A stretch of 64,000 nucleotides of DNA from Molanna angustata (Eukaryota > Arthropoda > Insecta > Trichoptera > Molannidae). The stretch's first letter is position 1; the number at the start of each line of letters is the position of its first letter. The position numbers and the translations under genes are program-made. Positions 11,042 to 22,109 of this stretch are shown piece by piece. The stretch is from assembly GCA_963576475.1 (NCBI GenBank), contig OY754974.1:7302974-7366973 (forward strand), read 5' to 3'. The notes below the pieces were generated by a model. That model saw nothing but the letters and a program-made list of their open reading frames with translations. It searched no databases and was not told where the DNA came from.

Positions 11042-11300
11042 ATGACAATTAAATCATTCAATTATATATATTCTATAATAAACTATAACCGTTTTAAATT
11101 GATGAATAGTTTACCGAAACCGATTAAATTGATCAACTTTTCTGAATTTGCAGATCATATTATAGAAAATAGTCATAGTTTCGATAGTCTTAATACTGAT
11201 TTTGAAATTTTGCATGTTCACAAACAGGGCAATAGATTGGATAATTTAGAAGCACTAGAAATTAGGAAAGCAATAAATAAAGACGAAATATTATAAATAA
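11042..11300 (+). mobile_element. Penelope-like element, GIY-YIG C-terminal remnant
   Basis: The frame from 11042 contains FSEFADHIIENSHSF and, ~20 residues on, ILHVHKQGNRLDNLEALEI, then LNNQ. This is the C-terminal half of the GIY-YIG endonuclease of Penelope-like retroelements: an FA-HI--H-F block, then the glutamate-bearing E-x-x-EI block. The reverse transcriptase and the GIY-YIG start are absent. A hammerhead-like RNA fold lies ~150 bases downstream, as is known for Penelope-like terminal repeats. Confidence 0.82.
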
Positions 11301-11435
11301 TCAAATTTTAACTAATAGTCCCCTAATCAATATGTTTCCTCTAGAAAAATTTACCTCACCCCCGTTACCACCTCTCTCACCCCTCTACTCCGCCTCACAC
11401 CAACAGCGCTACCGGCAGTAATATACAAACGTAGA

Positions 11436-11502
11436 GAGTTAGTTGTTATCCATCCTGACGAGGAAGCGGTACGCTTCGAAACCGGTCGAGCACAAATAAC
11501 TC
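11436..11502 (+). ncRNA. Hammerhead-ribozyme-like motif of a Penelope-like element
   Basis: CTGACGA (11455-11461) and GAAAC (11478-11482) are the conserved hammerhead core blocks. Between them GAAGCG-GTA-CGCTTC forms a perfect stem II. Stem III is minimal (AC/GT around CG), and GGTC places the predicted cleavage after 11487. Stem I is built from TC/GA next to the core, an internal loop, TTGT/ACAA (11443-11446 with 11492-11495), one mismatch, and GAGTTA/TAACTC (11436-11441 with 11497-11502). A single extra G at 11462 before stem II may weaken the core. The open stem I makes it type I. Confidence 0.72.
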
Positions 11503-12059
11503 AAAAAGTGGTTATAACAAAGAAATTTGTGTTTTTAAAAAAATATCATATTCATACTACTAAAAATAATTATTCAAATAGAAGGATTTCGTTGAAAAAA
11601 TCGATAATATAATTAGGTACTCAGTATAGAAATCATTGCACTTTCAATAATATACGAATAACAGATTTACCAGTTACTAGTATTTATTTATCAGTCTACA
11701 AGACTTGGAGAGTAAAAAAATTGTTTGCGTGTCCCAAACTATAGGTACACAATCATACTTATCTTGGTCTTGGTCTGTGTGTCTGTTTCCCATCACTAGA
11801 ACCAACAAAATAAAGTAATATTGTCCTATGCCACTAAACTTTCAAACAAATGATTTCCAGTGGTTCTAATTTTAATTTGACATCGGAAACTATAAATTAC
11901 AGTTTAATAAGGAAACGAAAATACCTAACGACATTAAATTAACTATATATTTTTTTAATGTTTGTTGTATTTTTATTATTCTTCTATTGCAATTAAATTT
12001 TTATTCACTCCCCACAACGAAGATGTGATACATTTATTTAAAAAATGTAATTATAATAT
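11503..12059. other. AT-rich DNA, no gene recognised
   Basis: The first ~60 bases are probably the end of the Penelope-like element. The rest shows no shared repeat. Confidence 0.4.
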
Positions 12060-12310
12060 TTATGCTCTGAGGCACCGACATAGAATAGTGCTTCCACTCT
12101 TTTCTATTATTGTCGTTTTCAGGTGTTACGTTAGAGCCTGACAATGTTCAGCAATGAGGTTCACCACCCATTCAAAATGTTGCCTTTTTAGGTGAGATGA
12201 GACTGGTGTGTGGGCATACAAGCATGTGTTTTCCTTTCCTTTTATAAGGTAATGCACACACGCACACTTGTCGCTGGTTATTCCACATTGTGTGATAAGC
12301 CGTGATGGTA
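12060..12310 (+). repeat. Dispersed repeat family D
   Basis: Long copy beginning near GAGGCACCGACATAGAATAG, passing TCAGCAATGAGGTTCACCAC and GGTGAGATGAGACTGGTGTG, and ending near GTCGCTGGTT and TGATGGTATG. The copies at 32735-33045 (minus) and 63205-63455 (plus) have these blocks in the same order. Confidence 0.8.
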
Positions 12311-14540
12311 TGAATAATTATGATGCTACTTAAATTATCCCCTCAATCGAATTGGAATATAATTCGTTCATTCATCAAAAGAAAAATATTTTGTGAGGCT
12401 AAAATTGATTTGAATTTTTTAAGAGTTCTGTAAGTCAGGGATAGGTGCGTTGCAGATAAATCGCATCATTTGACAAATCATGATGAGACTAGGCATTTCC
12501 TTTACCAATATTTGTTTACGTGTACAAATACGAATTTGCTGTTGATAATAATAATAATTTTGCACTGAGAAAAATATATCTATTTAAGATCCACAATTCT
12601 GTTTTATACAAATTTAATCAATATTTTTTTAACAGATTTTTTTTTCTCAATGTATTTCAAATTGAGCTGTCACTTTCATTGTTTATAAGAAACAGCATAT
12701 TATTATGACCAAGTATGTTTTCTTTTTTAGTATTTTTTTTAAATATACATATAAATAAACTAATCAAGTGTTCTTTCATGATGTACCTGGACACATCATG
12801 ATTTGTTCAATATCACGTTCGCTCTACAACATTTACCTTTAGGTAGATAAAATACCTTTGTAGATAAAATATATACATAGGTACCTACCTAGGTGTGTGT
12901 GTTATGACATATATTATAATGTGTCTGTATAAATTAGCATATTGAAATCATTGAATAAAATATATGATTAAGTTACTATCTAATAGCTTCATTTGTATTG
13001 ACTTTTATTTTTTGATAAGCAAATAAGTAAATGGTAAAGTGTATTATCATAAAAAACTATTTGTTCAAGTTTGATTTTTTTTGTATAATAATGCTCTATA
13101 CCTACTCAAGAGGCGTATCGATAGTTTGGCCTCTAAAAACATTTTTTTTCATAGAAGTCATTTATATTATTATAGAAACATTATATAAAAAAGAATAAAA
13201 AAAAGTTTTTGGTTGAAAACAAAGAAAAGAAATCTACTGCTGCCAAACTTATCGTGTAAAATATTAATGTAATATTGGTTGAATTGGATCATAATGAAAA
13301 CACAAAATCATATAGTACCTACGCCATGATCACAAAGAATCACGATAAAATCAATCGTTGAAATACTTTTCACGGTGTTTTATATATACAAAATAACATT
13401 CAAAATTGCAATATATAGAGTAATGCATTCGGTCTTAAAGTAGTTCCTTGAGGGACGCCAGAAAAAAATCAGTAGGTACTACCTACTTATATTCGATCAG
13501 TATATTTATGTTTCATAATTGATAAGCGATACATTTCCCGACTTGGGTGGTATATCTAAATCAATTCATCAAAAACTGAGCATATAATTATTCATTATAT
13601 CGAATTAAGTTATCACTCAGCAGGATGTTAACGCAATTAATATTATTCAATACATTATACCAATAAATACGTTAACGTCGGTTTTGTACATAATGTTATT
13701 ATTATTGTACCAAATGATAACATGAATAATATGCTAGGCAAGGTTGATTGAAATAACACACGCGTTGGTTGAGTAAACATTAAATACTGATATAGTAGAA
13801 ACCTTGAAATCATTATAATAACAACATCCCTCCTCTGCCTTATGTGGGGGACTATCTGAAGATAATAATTTATTAATTGGATTCGAGTTTATATGTGCCA
13901 AACTTACGTAGGTTTACAGTGTTACTGCTACGTTTTCCTCAAAACTTTCCTCAAAATTGGGTCATCAAGTGAGTATTTCAGGAGTAATTGGGTTAGTTTG
14001 CGTTAAGAATTAGTCAATTAGTTATGTAACAAATCACGAAATCTTTATTTTGATTGCTAATGCTGGATATTTATAGTCAAATATATAATAAGACTGGAAT
14101 ATCACAACAACGATTCGATTGAAATTGTGGTAAGGATGTTTTGAAGCACGTCTTTTACAAAACTAATACAAAGAAAATAAAAGTTATTTCGCACTTCTAT
14201 GAAATATAGAATTATATTAAAACATTATTTTCAGCTATAGACTGTTTCGATAGAGATAAGAGGAAAAAAAAATTTGAACCACTTTCATTCCATGTTTTAT
14301 TAGAAATTGAACATTATGGCAAAACTACATTACAACGCCAAAATTATTACACAATTTTGTAAAATCGTAGCTCCTGATTTTACCGTAATTTTGCTTTAAT
14401 ATTTTGTCAAAGCAATTGGTATTATGTTTTTGTACGTAAAAAATACAAAAATGCAAAGCCACATTAGAATGTAAACAAATCATTTTAAGTGTAACATAAG
14501 ATAGGCGTTTTTTGCAAATTTAAACTAAAGCGCCGATGAA
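12311..14540. other. AT-rich DNA, no gene or shared repeat recognised
   Basis: Several short frames exist, the longest 62 codons at 12520-12708, with no recognisable domain. A reversed-complement-like pairing was not seen. Local GTACCTACC words occur as elsewhere. Confidence 0.4.
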
Positions 14541-15297
14541 CTTTCTTTGGATATTAGCACATTGTCCCCTTATTGTTTCACTGCTGTATCTCCATATTGT
14601 TTAATATGGCTGTAACGAAGGGTGAACTCTCATTTATCAATAATGAGTAGGTATCTAACGATCCGACACAACTGAATTTTAGTGTAAATATCACACGGCC
14701 ATTGTTTATGGGATTTGGGGTCAGGATTCCATTGCGACATTATTAATAGATACCATGACAATAACCATCGCGAATATTTCATTTATTCCAAAATATTGTT
14801 GGCAAGCTATCAAACTGCTATCATCGTTATGTCGAAGATATAGTTTGTTTTCTACTATTTACAGATTTCAGGAGTCTGATATATCGAAAATATATTGTTC
14901 TTTTTCTTGGCATGTGATAACTCGATATAAACAACCATTTGGGAGAAAGCTTCCATGTCCAGGGCACCGTGAAACAACCCCAACAGTTCTACTATCCGTC
15001 TATACACGGATATTTTGAAGTAAAAAAGCCAAAGCCTGAATAATTATTGACATTTGATTCGAAACCCATTTTCTGTCCTGCTTTATACACAGAATTACTT
15101 TTTTGCATTTAGTTACAAATATGTTAACTGAATAAAATACAACAAATGCACTGATCCAGTTTAAAATTGGAATAATTTACATTCACAGATAAAAAGTACA
15201 TAGTTAATATATCAAAGAATAAGGCCCAGCGAGAATCCATAAGTACATACTAACTATTCTAACGTTTAACAGTACTGAAATAATTTCTTCTTTTTTA
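14541..15297. other. Apparently single-copy DNA, weak coding candidate
   Basis: This stretch has more balanced composition and shares nothing with other parts of the window. An 87-codon plus frame at 14755-15018 has no recognised domain and its initial ATG is in a poor context, so it is not called as a gene. It is a candidate for conserved non-coding sequence or an exon. Confidence 0.3.
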
Positions 15298-15735
15298 AGT
15301 TATTTTTTTAACTATTTTCAACTTAGATGCTTTAATATGTTTGTGTGCTGTATTTTCTTGTACACGTGAGAGAATTTACCATGCAGGCATGTGTTTGTGC
15401 ATGAGATTGTATGTATGTGGATATACCTATACATATGTATAAAAATATTTTAGCGTTTGTATAGCGTGGTAGGTAAAGGTTTTGTATATATTTTTTTCTT
15501 CTTTTTGAATAATATTTTATCTCATATGTACTCATGTGAGTACGTGTGATTGTGTAAGTTGTTTTGGATGTAACCATATGTATAAAAAACTTTTAGCGTG
15601 CGTATTGATGAACTTTGCTCATTCACTTTTAAAGGGGCATTGACAATACATAAATTCGTTAGCTATAATTTATTGTATGCCGTTGTCAATGTCTGTAAGT
15701 GTCCCTTATACAATAAAATAAAATAAAAATAAACT
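15298..15735 (+). mobile_element. LINE family I, 3' UTR only
   Basis: It shares TTAATATGTTTGTGT and the terminal block TATGCCGTTGTCAATGTCTG followed by TAAGTGTCCC and an AAAATAAAAT tail with the end of the LINE at 8375-9195. No coding sequence remains, so this is a strongly 5'-truncated insertion. Confidence 0.78.
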
Positions 15736-16406
15736 CTTAATATCTGTAAGTTTGAAAACAATCAATTCATTCGAGAAATCATCTCGAGAAATCCTTACAT
15801 TCACTGCTTTTTCATTTAATATCAAATCTAATAAACCTAAGATATGTTGGTTTCTGCCTAATAACCACTGACTTACCTTATCACTCACTCAACTGATTTG
15901 TAATTTATTATTTTTAAGTATGTACCAACAGTAAACAATAGAATATCAAAAGGGTAAATGTTAATTTACCTATAAATGTTAAAGAATCGATAATGACATT
16001 TTTATGTGTTGTATGTAATTTTGAAGATGTTTACACGAACGGTTTTGGAACAATGCCAGAAGCTGATATTAAAAATGGTATCATTTTTACTTGGCGAAAT
16101 ATATATTAAGCATTGACTATCATACTATTATTGAAGTATTATTTTACGGACAAATCGATTATTTTGTGCTATTTTTATTATCATAACAATAACTTATTTT
16201 GGCTACAATACAATTTACCTATGTATTATACGTGTAAGACGAACCTAAGTTATAATATTATCCATTGATGTCAGTACTGAATGTAATATTACCAAATAGG
16301 TACATACATACATATCTTATGTAATACCTTATACTTGACAAAATACCCTACTTCATCCGTATTTGCCTAATTTCGATATCTTTTACATATTTATGTATTT
16401 ATCGGC
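15736..16406. other. AT-rich DNA, nothing recognised
   Basis: A short inverted pair, TTCGAGAAATCATCTCGAGA, lies at ~15770-15790. No gene or shared repeat was found. Confidence 0.4.
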
Positions 16407-16745
16407 GTTCGTGACTCAGTTGCTTTGATATCTGATTGCTGATCCAATGGTCCCGGATTCGATCCCCGGTGGAGACACAGTTTTTAATTGTGTTTTCAGA
16501 CTGGATCTGTGAGACGATAAATGTCGTGAGTATCCAGAATGTGGCATTTTTTTATTGGGTGTGTGTTAATTTAATATTTGACAAAGTACCTAAGTACCTG
16601 TCAGTTATTATTTTTGTTTATTTTATAAATATATAATTGAATACAAGTAATATGCTATGCCCATCTAAATAGGAATTCCTATTTTAAGATACCAGATGCC
16701 CGAGAAGTTTTATGAAATAAAATAAATAAATAAATAAAATAAAAA
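16407..16745 (+). mobile_element. tRNA-derived SINE, family 1, copy 2
   Basis: The head GTGACTCAGTTGCTTTGATA with GGATTCGATCCCCGGTGGAG matches the copy at 10679. The body CAGACTGGATCTGTGAGACG and CCAGAATGTGGC follow, and the end GCCCGAGAAGTTTTATGAAA runs into an AAATAAATAA tail. About 90 bases near 16590-16680 have no counterpart in the first copy, so one is indel-bearing. Confidence 0.87.
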
Positions 16746-16899
16746 CATTACAATTAATTTCAAAACAATTTTTGAACAACATTAGATTTTAACTCTTTAA
16801 ATTACAATTTTTTTATTATTATTTTCTCAACGGCTATCGTGTATTAGGTTAGATTAGATTTAGATTAAGTAAATACAGTGAATTCATCTATCGATTATT
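16746..16899. other. AT-rich spacer
   Basis: TTAGATTAGATTTAGATTAA is a small tandem motif. Nothing else is seen. Confidence 0.4.
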
Positions 16900-17270
16900 A
16901 TGTCCTTTGTATTTATTTATTTATTTTATTTTTTCATCTTTCTGTACATAACATAAACAAATAAATTATACACTGGCGGGCTTATTGCCATTAGGCAATT
17001 TCTTCCAACCTACCATATTACAAAGTATGACAAAATTGTGTACGTACAACAACAAAAGAATAAGAGCAAAAGAAAACAAACAAAATATATATAACACTCT
17101 GATACAATAAAAACAAAAAAAAATGAAAATACTTAGGGTAAGGACAAGGAGAGGAAATCGGGATCAGGCGTTCGGGGATAAATATACCTTCTTTAGTTTT
17201 TTCTTGAAAATACAAAGTGAGTTAGACGACGCAATATCCGGACTAAAGCTATTCTATAATCTTGCTGATT
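16900..17270 (-). mobile_element. LINE 3' end, minus strand
   Basis: The minus-strand frame over ~17170-17265 reads ARL-stop-NSFSPDIASSNS and then LCIFKKKLKKVYLS. This is the classical LINE terminus RLWNxLPxxIxxSxSxxxFKxxLKxxL with the Trp codon mutated to TAG. Downstream (lower coordinates) lies a 3' UTR with GGGCTTATTGCCATTAGGCA and a reversed A-rich tail. A related UTR occurs at 28890-29130 and 61480-61620. Confidence 0.75.
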
Positions 17271-18070
17271 ATATAGTTCAAACTATGAATTCAACCGATT
17301 TTTATATAAAATCTGTTGACTTGAAGCTGACATAGATTATGTTCATGTAATATGATTTCGAAAAATTGTGTTCGATATGTATGGGTGAATTAAAAATGCA
17401 TTCAAAGCTTGTCAACATTTGAAGAAAATAAAACGTTTTCTTGTTTAAAGCTTTTGAGTTCAACATTCTTCAGACCGATATAATTTATGTAGAACATATA
17501 CATAAACTTATTTATTTTTGTAACGTGGATTATTCTGATGTCCAAAACATACTCACTGATTAATAATTCTTGTAACAATGCGTGATTCAATACGTGAAAA
17601 TGAAAGCTATCGTATCTTAAATATATATACAAACTAACAGACAAACTTCGTATTATATAATGTACATAAATGACGCAAGGTCACGTCTCTCAAGAATATT
17701 GATCTATGATATTTGCTATTTGACGATGGAACAGCTGATTCCTACTGAAAACGTTATATACCATACTATCAAACAAATAAGTTTATATACCGAAACATAC
17801 ATATTACATCTAAAGTATATCTTATTCTGGTACTTTGATATTTGATAATTAATTCAGTCTATGTATTCCTGGAATATCAAAGATATTCAAATATAAACGG
17901 CTTTATCAATTAAGCCCGATCTCGCATTACTTTACCAAAGAAACTGTTCTTGTTTTACGATATTTCATAATGAAAGCTTTTTTAAACGAAAAGCACAATT
18001 AAAGACAAAATAATGTATCTAATGTTTTTAAACTGTCAATGCTGACTGAATTCACTGTGTAAAATTCCTA
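17271..18070. other. AT-rich DNA, nothing recognised
   Basis: No shared repeat or credible coding frame. Frames of 60-80 codons near 17402-17845 lack any domain signature. Confidence 0.4.
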
Positions 18071-18633
18071 ACTAGGGTAAAACGAGTGGGTTGTGGCCAA
18101 CGCTAAACTCCTCACTAACAAGTCATTCTATAAAGTATTCAAATTTTGTTTGAAAAATATTCAGCATTTTCATGAAATGAGTTTGTTTAATTATTTTTTT
18201 ATTTAAATATTTTATTATAAAAACTTGACATTTCTTCAATGCCATTTTATGAAAGTGATGTCTTTTTACCTATTTGAAAATAAAAATTTCAAATTTTAAG
18301 TTTTCTGAGCTTGGGGTCTTTTTGAAATATTTGACTATTCAGATATCCTTCAAAATCTAATGGGGACTAAGTGAATATTCGACATACAAATTTGCAAAAT
18401 TTGAATAGAATCGAATGAGTACTTTAATCTATAATAGATAAAGTAAAATGAACACGCCGTACCATAGCACATAGCACACAGCACATAGCACACACACACA
18501 CAGATACACTGTGATGAAACTTTCAGAATACAATCTTAGCATGATACTAGTTGATAATCTGCGATAAAAAAATACCCTTAAAAATTGCGAAATCATAACT
18601 CCCCACTATATCCCCTTGGGTAAGTGAGGAGTA
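18071..18633 (+). mobile_element. 560-bp dispersed repeat, copy 1
   Basis: It starts GGGTAAAACGAGTGGGTTGT and ends near ACTCCCCACTATATCCCCTT. A second copy lies at 44680-45255 with the same order throughout, including ACACGCCGTA and an internal AGCACATAGCACACAGCACA simple repeat. ACTCCTCACT near the start and AGTGAGGAGT at the end form a subterminal inverted pair in this copy. This suggests a non-autonomous DNA element with a microsatellite core; the class is unresolved. Confidence 0.8.
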
Positions 18634-18687
18634 AAAAATTATTGTTGTTCTGGGTGGTTGGAGGAAATTACCTAATGGCAAAAAGCC

Positions 18688-18867
18688 TTCTTCTTCTTCT
18701 TCTTCAGCCAGTTTTCATCCATTCTTGGACATAGGCCTCCCCTTTGATCCTCCACAACTCCCTGTCTTGTGCACACTGCATCCATCTCCCTCCGGCACAT
18801 TTCTTGATGTCATCAGACCACCTTGCCTGGGGTCTGCCAACACCTCTTCGGCTTGTTCTCGGTCGCA
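18688..18867 (-). mobile_element. RTE-like LINE, C-terminal end
   Basis: The minus strand reads GRPQARWSDDIKKCAG, then RWMQCAQDRELW and EAYVQEWM before a stop. This is the standard C terminus of insect RTE-type endonuclease/reverse transcriptases. The element ends in a GAAGAAGAAG tail, seen here as a CTTCTTCTT run. The same 3' end recurs at 55088-55195, and a longer relative lies at 30415-30860. Confidence 0.88.
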
Positions 18868-18894
18868 AAAAGCCTATAGAAAGATAAATAAAAA

Positions 18895-19030
18895 AAAATT
18901 ATTTATCATTTTAACAGAACGACCGTTTCGGCTGACTAGGCCTTTATCAATTGGTAGACATAAAAAAATATATTTACCGGCTGTTAAGGATCTTGTCAGC
19001 CGAACCCGTCGTTCTGTTAAAACCAGAAAA
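18895..19030 (-). mobile_element. Penelope-like terminal segment with inverted repeat
   Basis: TTTTAACAGAACGACCGTTT (from ~18911) continues into CGGCTGAC. It is matched in reverse by GTCAGCCGAACCCGTCGTTC followed by TGTTAAAA ending ~19023. On the minus strand this gives TTGATAAAGGCC ... GCCGAAACGGTC then GTTCTGTTAAAA, which resembles a decayed hammerhead-type Penelope-like terminus (CTGATGA with two changes, GAAAC, GTC, long stem I). No protein remnant was seen nearby. Confidence 0.45.
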
Positions 19031-19330
19031 TCTTTTCATTACAACAATGCACATATAAATGTCTTAGACTTCCTTAGATCCTGTACAATTGGCGAACTCA
19101 AAACGAATTTCTTCCATCTATGCAGTGTTACCAGTCAAGAGAAAAATGATTTGCATGAGAAACGAATTTCAAAAAATCTCTTCTGTTAGGAATCAAACCC
19201 ATGACGTTGGTATCTAAACTATGAAGTATGAAGTGTTGAGTAAGATTATGAGGGTGAAATTTCAGGTCTGATACATTTTTGAAATGTGGGGGCGCTTTGA
19301 ATGTACCTATACCAAATATTTTGTTTCATT
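19031..19330. other. No gene recognised
   Basis: The open frame running through this stretch begins inside the LINE tail and crosses the inverted repeat, so it is a by-product. Nothing else is seen. Confidence 0.4.
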
Positions 19331-20402
<1,072 letters not shown>

Positions 20403-20835
20403 TAAATAAAACTAAGCTATGCGACGGAATAACTTACAATCAAGACACGATATCGCTATGTTTTCAGATTAATGAAATTTAATTAAAATAATATATATAG
20501 ATGTTGGCTGATAGCTCGGCATGTTAAACATAACACGTAGATCATGTAGAATGGCGCACGAGCCGATAGTACACGTGCAAATTCTGGTGAATTCCTCCCA
20601 TACATTAATTCCGCTAAATACACCGAGAGCGAGTTCAAATTAATTTTCTACACTATAAACACACAACAAAGACTGGTGTCGGTGGAAATTTCATTATTGG
20701 GCAATCTTGGCCGCTTTTCACGCAACCCCACAAACACTCCCCCGCCCGTCCTCGCCCCGGGCCACGCTCTGGAAAGAAAACCGGCTCTGGATAGTAATAT
20801 TCGCAGTATAAAAGCAATGTGAAATTAGTTACGTA
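20403..20835. promoter_or_regulatory. GC-rich island with TATA box, possible promoter
   Basis: 20700-20795 is C/G-rich (CCCCGCCCGTCCTCGCCCCG) in a very AT-rich window. It is followed by TATAAAAG at 20807-20814. The whole 430-base stretch shares no repeat with the rest of the window. A frame begins with ATG at 20839, about 30 bases after the TATA, too close to be an ordinary translation start for that transcript. The downstream sequence is soon a reversed LINE end (20954-21160). It could be a host promoter or enhancer, or a buried element promoter. Confidence 0.35.
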
Positions 20836-20953
20836 TCAATGGAGATGAAGAAGAAATCAGAGTCTGACCTGGATACATACTATTTACTTATTTTACTTTT
20901 CGTGTGGCTCTGGTACTTGTATCCTCTTCACCCATATGGGCAGCGTCTGAGTT

Positions 20954-21160
20954 TTACAGCCTTAGATCAAGTTCTGTCAGCCATTCCACCGCTTCCGGTC
21001 TTGCCTCGTGGATATCTTGGAGTGTGCCGCTAAATCTCCTGAGCTGGCAGTCTTGCACCGTGTGCTTTACTGTCTGCTCAGCTCCACATTCACAGTCTGG
21101 GTTCTCCCTCTTTCCCCATCTCCAGAGCAAGAAGTTACAGCAACCTTGTTCCGTTCTTAC
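20954..21160 (-). mobile_element. R1/jockey-like LINE 3' end with zinc-knuckle
   Basis: A 68-codon open minus frame reads VRTEQGCCNFLLWRWG, then NPDCECGAEQTVKHTVQDC, and ends WLTELDLRL before TAA. The Cys-x-Cys-x9-His-x4-Cys pattern is the C-terminal zinc-knuckle module of R1/jockey-type elements. It is clearly related to 4690-5064 but without frameshift. No ATG is needed because this is an internal fragment of a much longer polyprotein. Confidence 0.85.
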
Positions 21161-21404
21161 CCTATATTTAATTTATACTATTTATTTTATATACTATTTA
21201 ATTTTATGCTAGTTAGACATACATATGGCAGAAGACGCATGAAAGTAGAATTAAAGAAAGTAAACTTCTAAAAGACTATAAAAAAATACTGAAAACAAAG
21301 TTCATTCTAAATCAATCAATAAAGCACACTACGTCAAAAAACTTATGTTTAATTTTATTTGACCAATTAAAATTTATCATGATACTAACGTTAAACATGT
21401 GAGA
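21161..21404. other. AT-rich spacer
   Basis: Nothing recognised beyond short ATTTTATTT words. Confidence 0.4.
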
Positions 21405-21467
21405 TGTTTGGCAATAAACTCGCAACTTGCATAGGTTGCAAAGAGGTGTTTATTATTATTATTATTA
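21405..21467 (+). mobile_element. SINE family 2, 3' tail
   Basis: TTTGGCAATAAACTCGCAAC, TTGCATAGGTTGCAAAG and the GTGTTTATTATTATTATT tail match the ends of the copies at 33046 and 63513. Body and head are absent. Confidence 0.75.
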
Positions 21468-21930
21468 GTAGTCGACCTTTTTTTTGTTTTTTTTTCACGT
21501 AATCCATTGTAATTGAATAATTTGGAGCTACGCGACTCATATTGTATTGTATGTAGGTATATATATTTTTAGATGTAGTACAGTTTCTTACACCAAGTAA
21601 TAACAAAAGAACACAAACAAATTTGAAAAATAATGTCACAGTAACACATATTTTTCATCTTTGTTGAAGAAATTTTGACGTTAGCTTCGTTATTTCATAA
21701 AATACTAGCGGACCCGACAGAAGTTGTCCTGCCCGATCTATTTGTGAAACAAAAAATTTATGTAACATGTAAAACAAGTACTTACATAGATGTCACCTAG
21801 AAGTACTTATTTCATTTTTATTTGAATTGGTTCTATATTAAAATTTTAGTTTTATATTTGTTTTAAAGTGACAGTTAAGATTCTAAAAAGGAGGAACTAA
21901 AAGCATTTAATGTCGTTTCTCTTTTTACAG

Positions 21931-22032
21931 GTAAAATTATATTTGTTATCATTATTATTTATTTATGTTTATGTTATTATTACTTTTATTGTATTTTATA
22001 ATTATTTTAATAATAAATTTCTCTTTTTACAG
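21931..22032 (+). other. Candidate 102-bp GT-AG intron between direct repeats
   Basis: TTTCTCTTTTTACAG occurs exactly at 21916-21930 and 22018-22032. The first copy is followed by GTAAAAT, a donor-like sequence, and the second is an acceptor-like polypyrimidine-AG. Removing 21931-22032 would join an ATG-started seven-codon stretch (21910) to the next exon but not in the frame of the 22110 ORF. It may be a real intron, an alternative acceptor pair, or simply a tandem duplication. Confidence 0.3.
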
Positions 22033-22109
22033 AACAACGATTTAATTTGCTTAATACACTCCATTATAAAACGACATTATTGTTTAACGACAAAATCAAT
22101 ATACATAAA

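Noticed and set aside
14755..15018. 87-codon frame as a gene
   Set aside because: No domain, poor start context, no splice pattern; length is compatible with chance in a large window.
18725..19189. 154-codon frame as a gene
   Set aside because: It begins antisense to a LINE C terminus and then crosses a Penelope-like inverted repeat; composition changes at the junction.
20839..21033. Frame starting after the TATA box, with a hydrophobic segment
   Set aside because: Most of it lies in reversed LINE sequence and the ATG coincides with the predicted transcription start, so it is unlikely to be translated.
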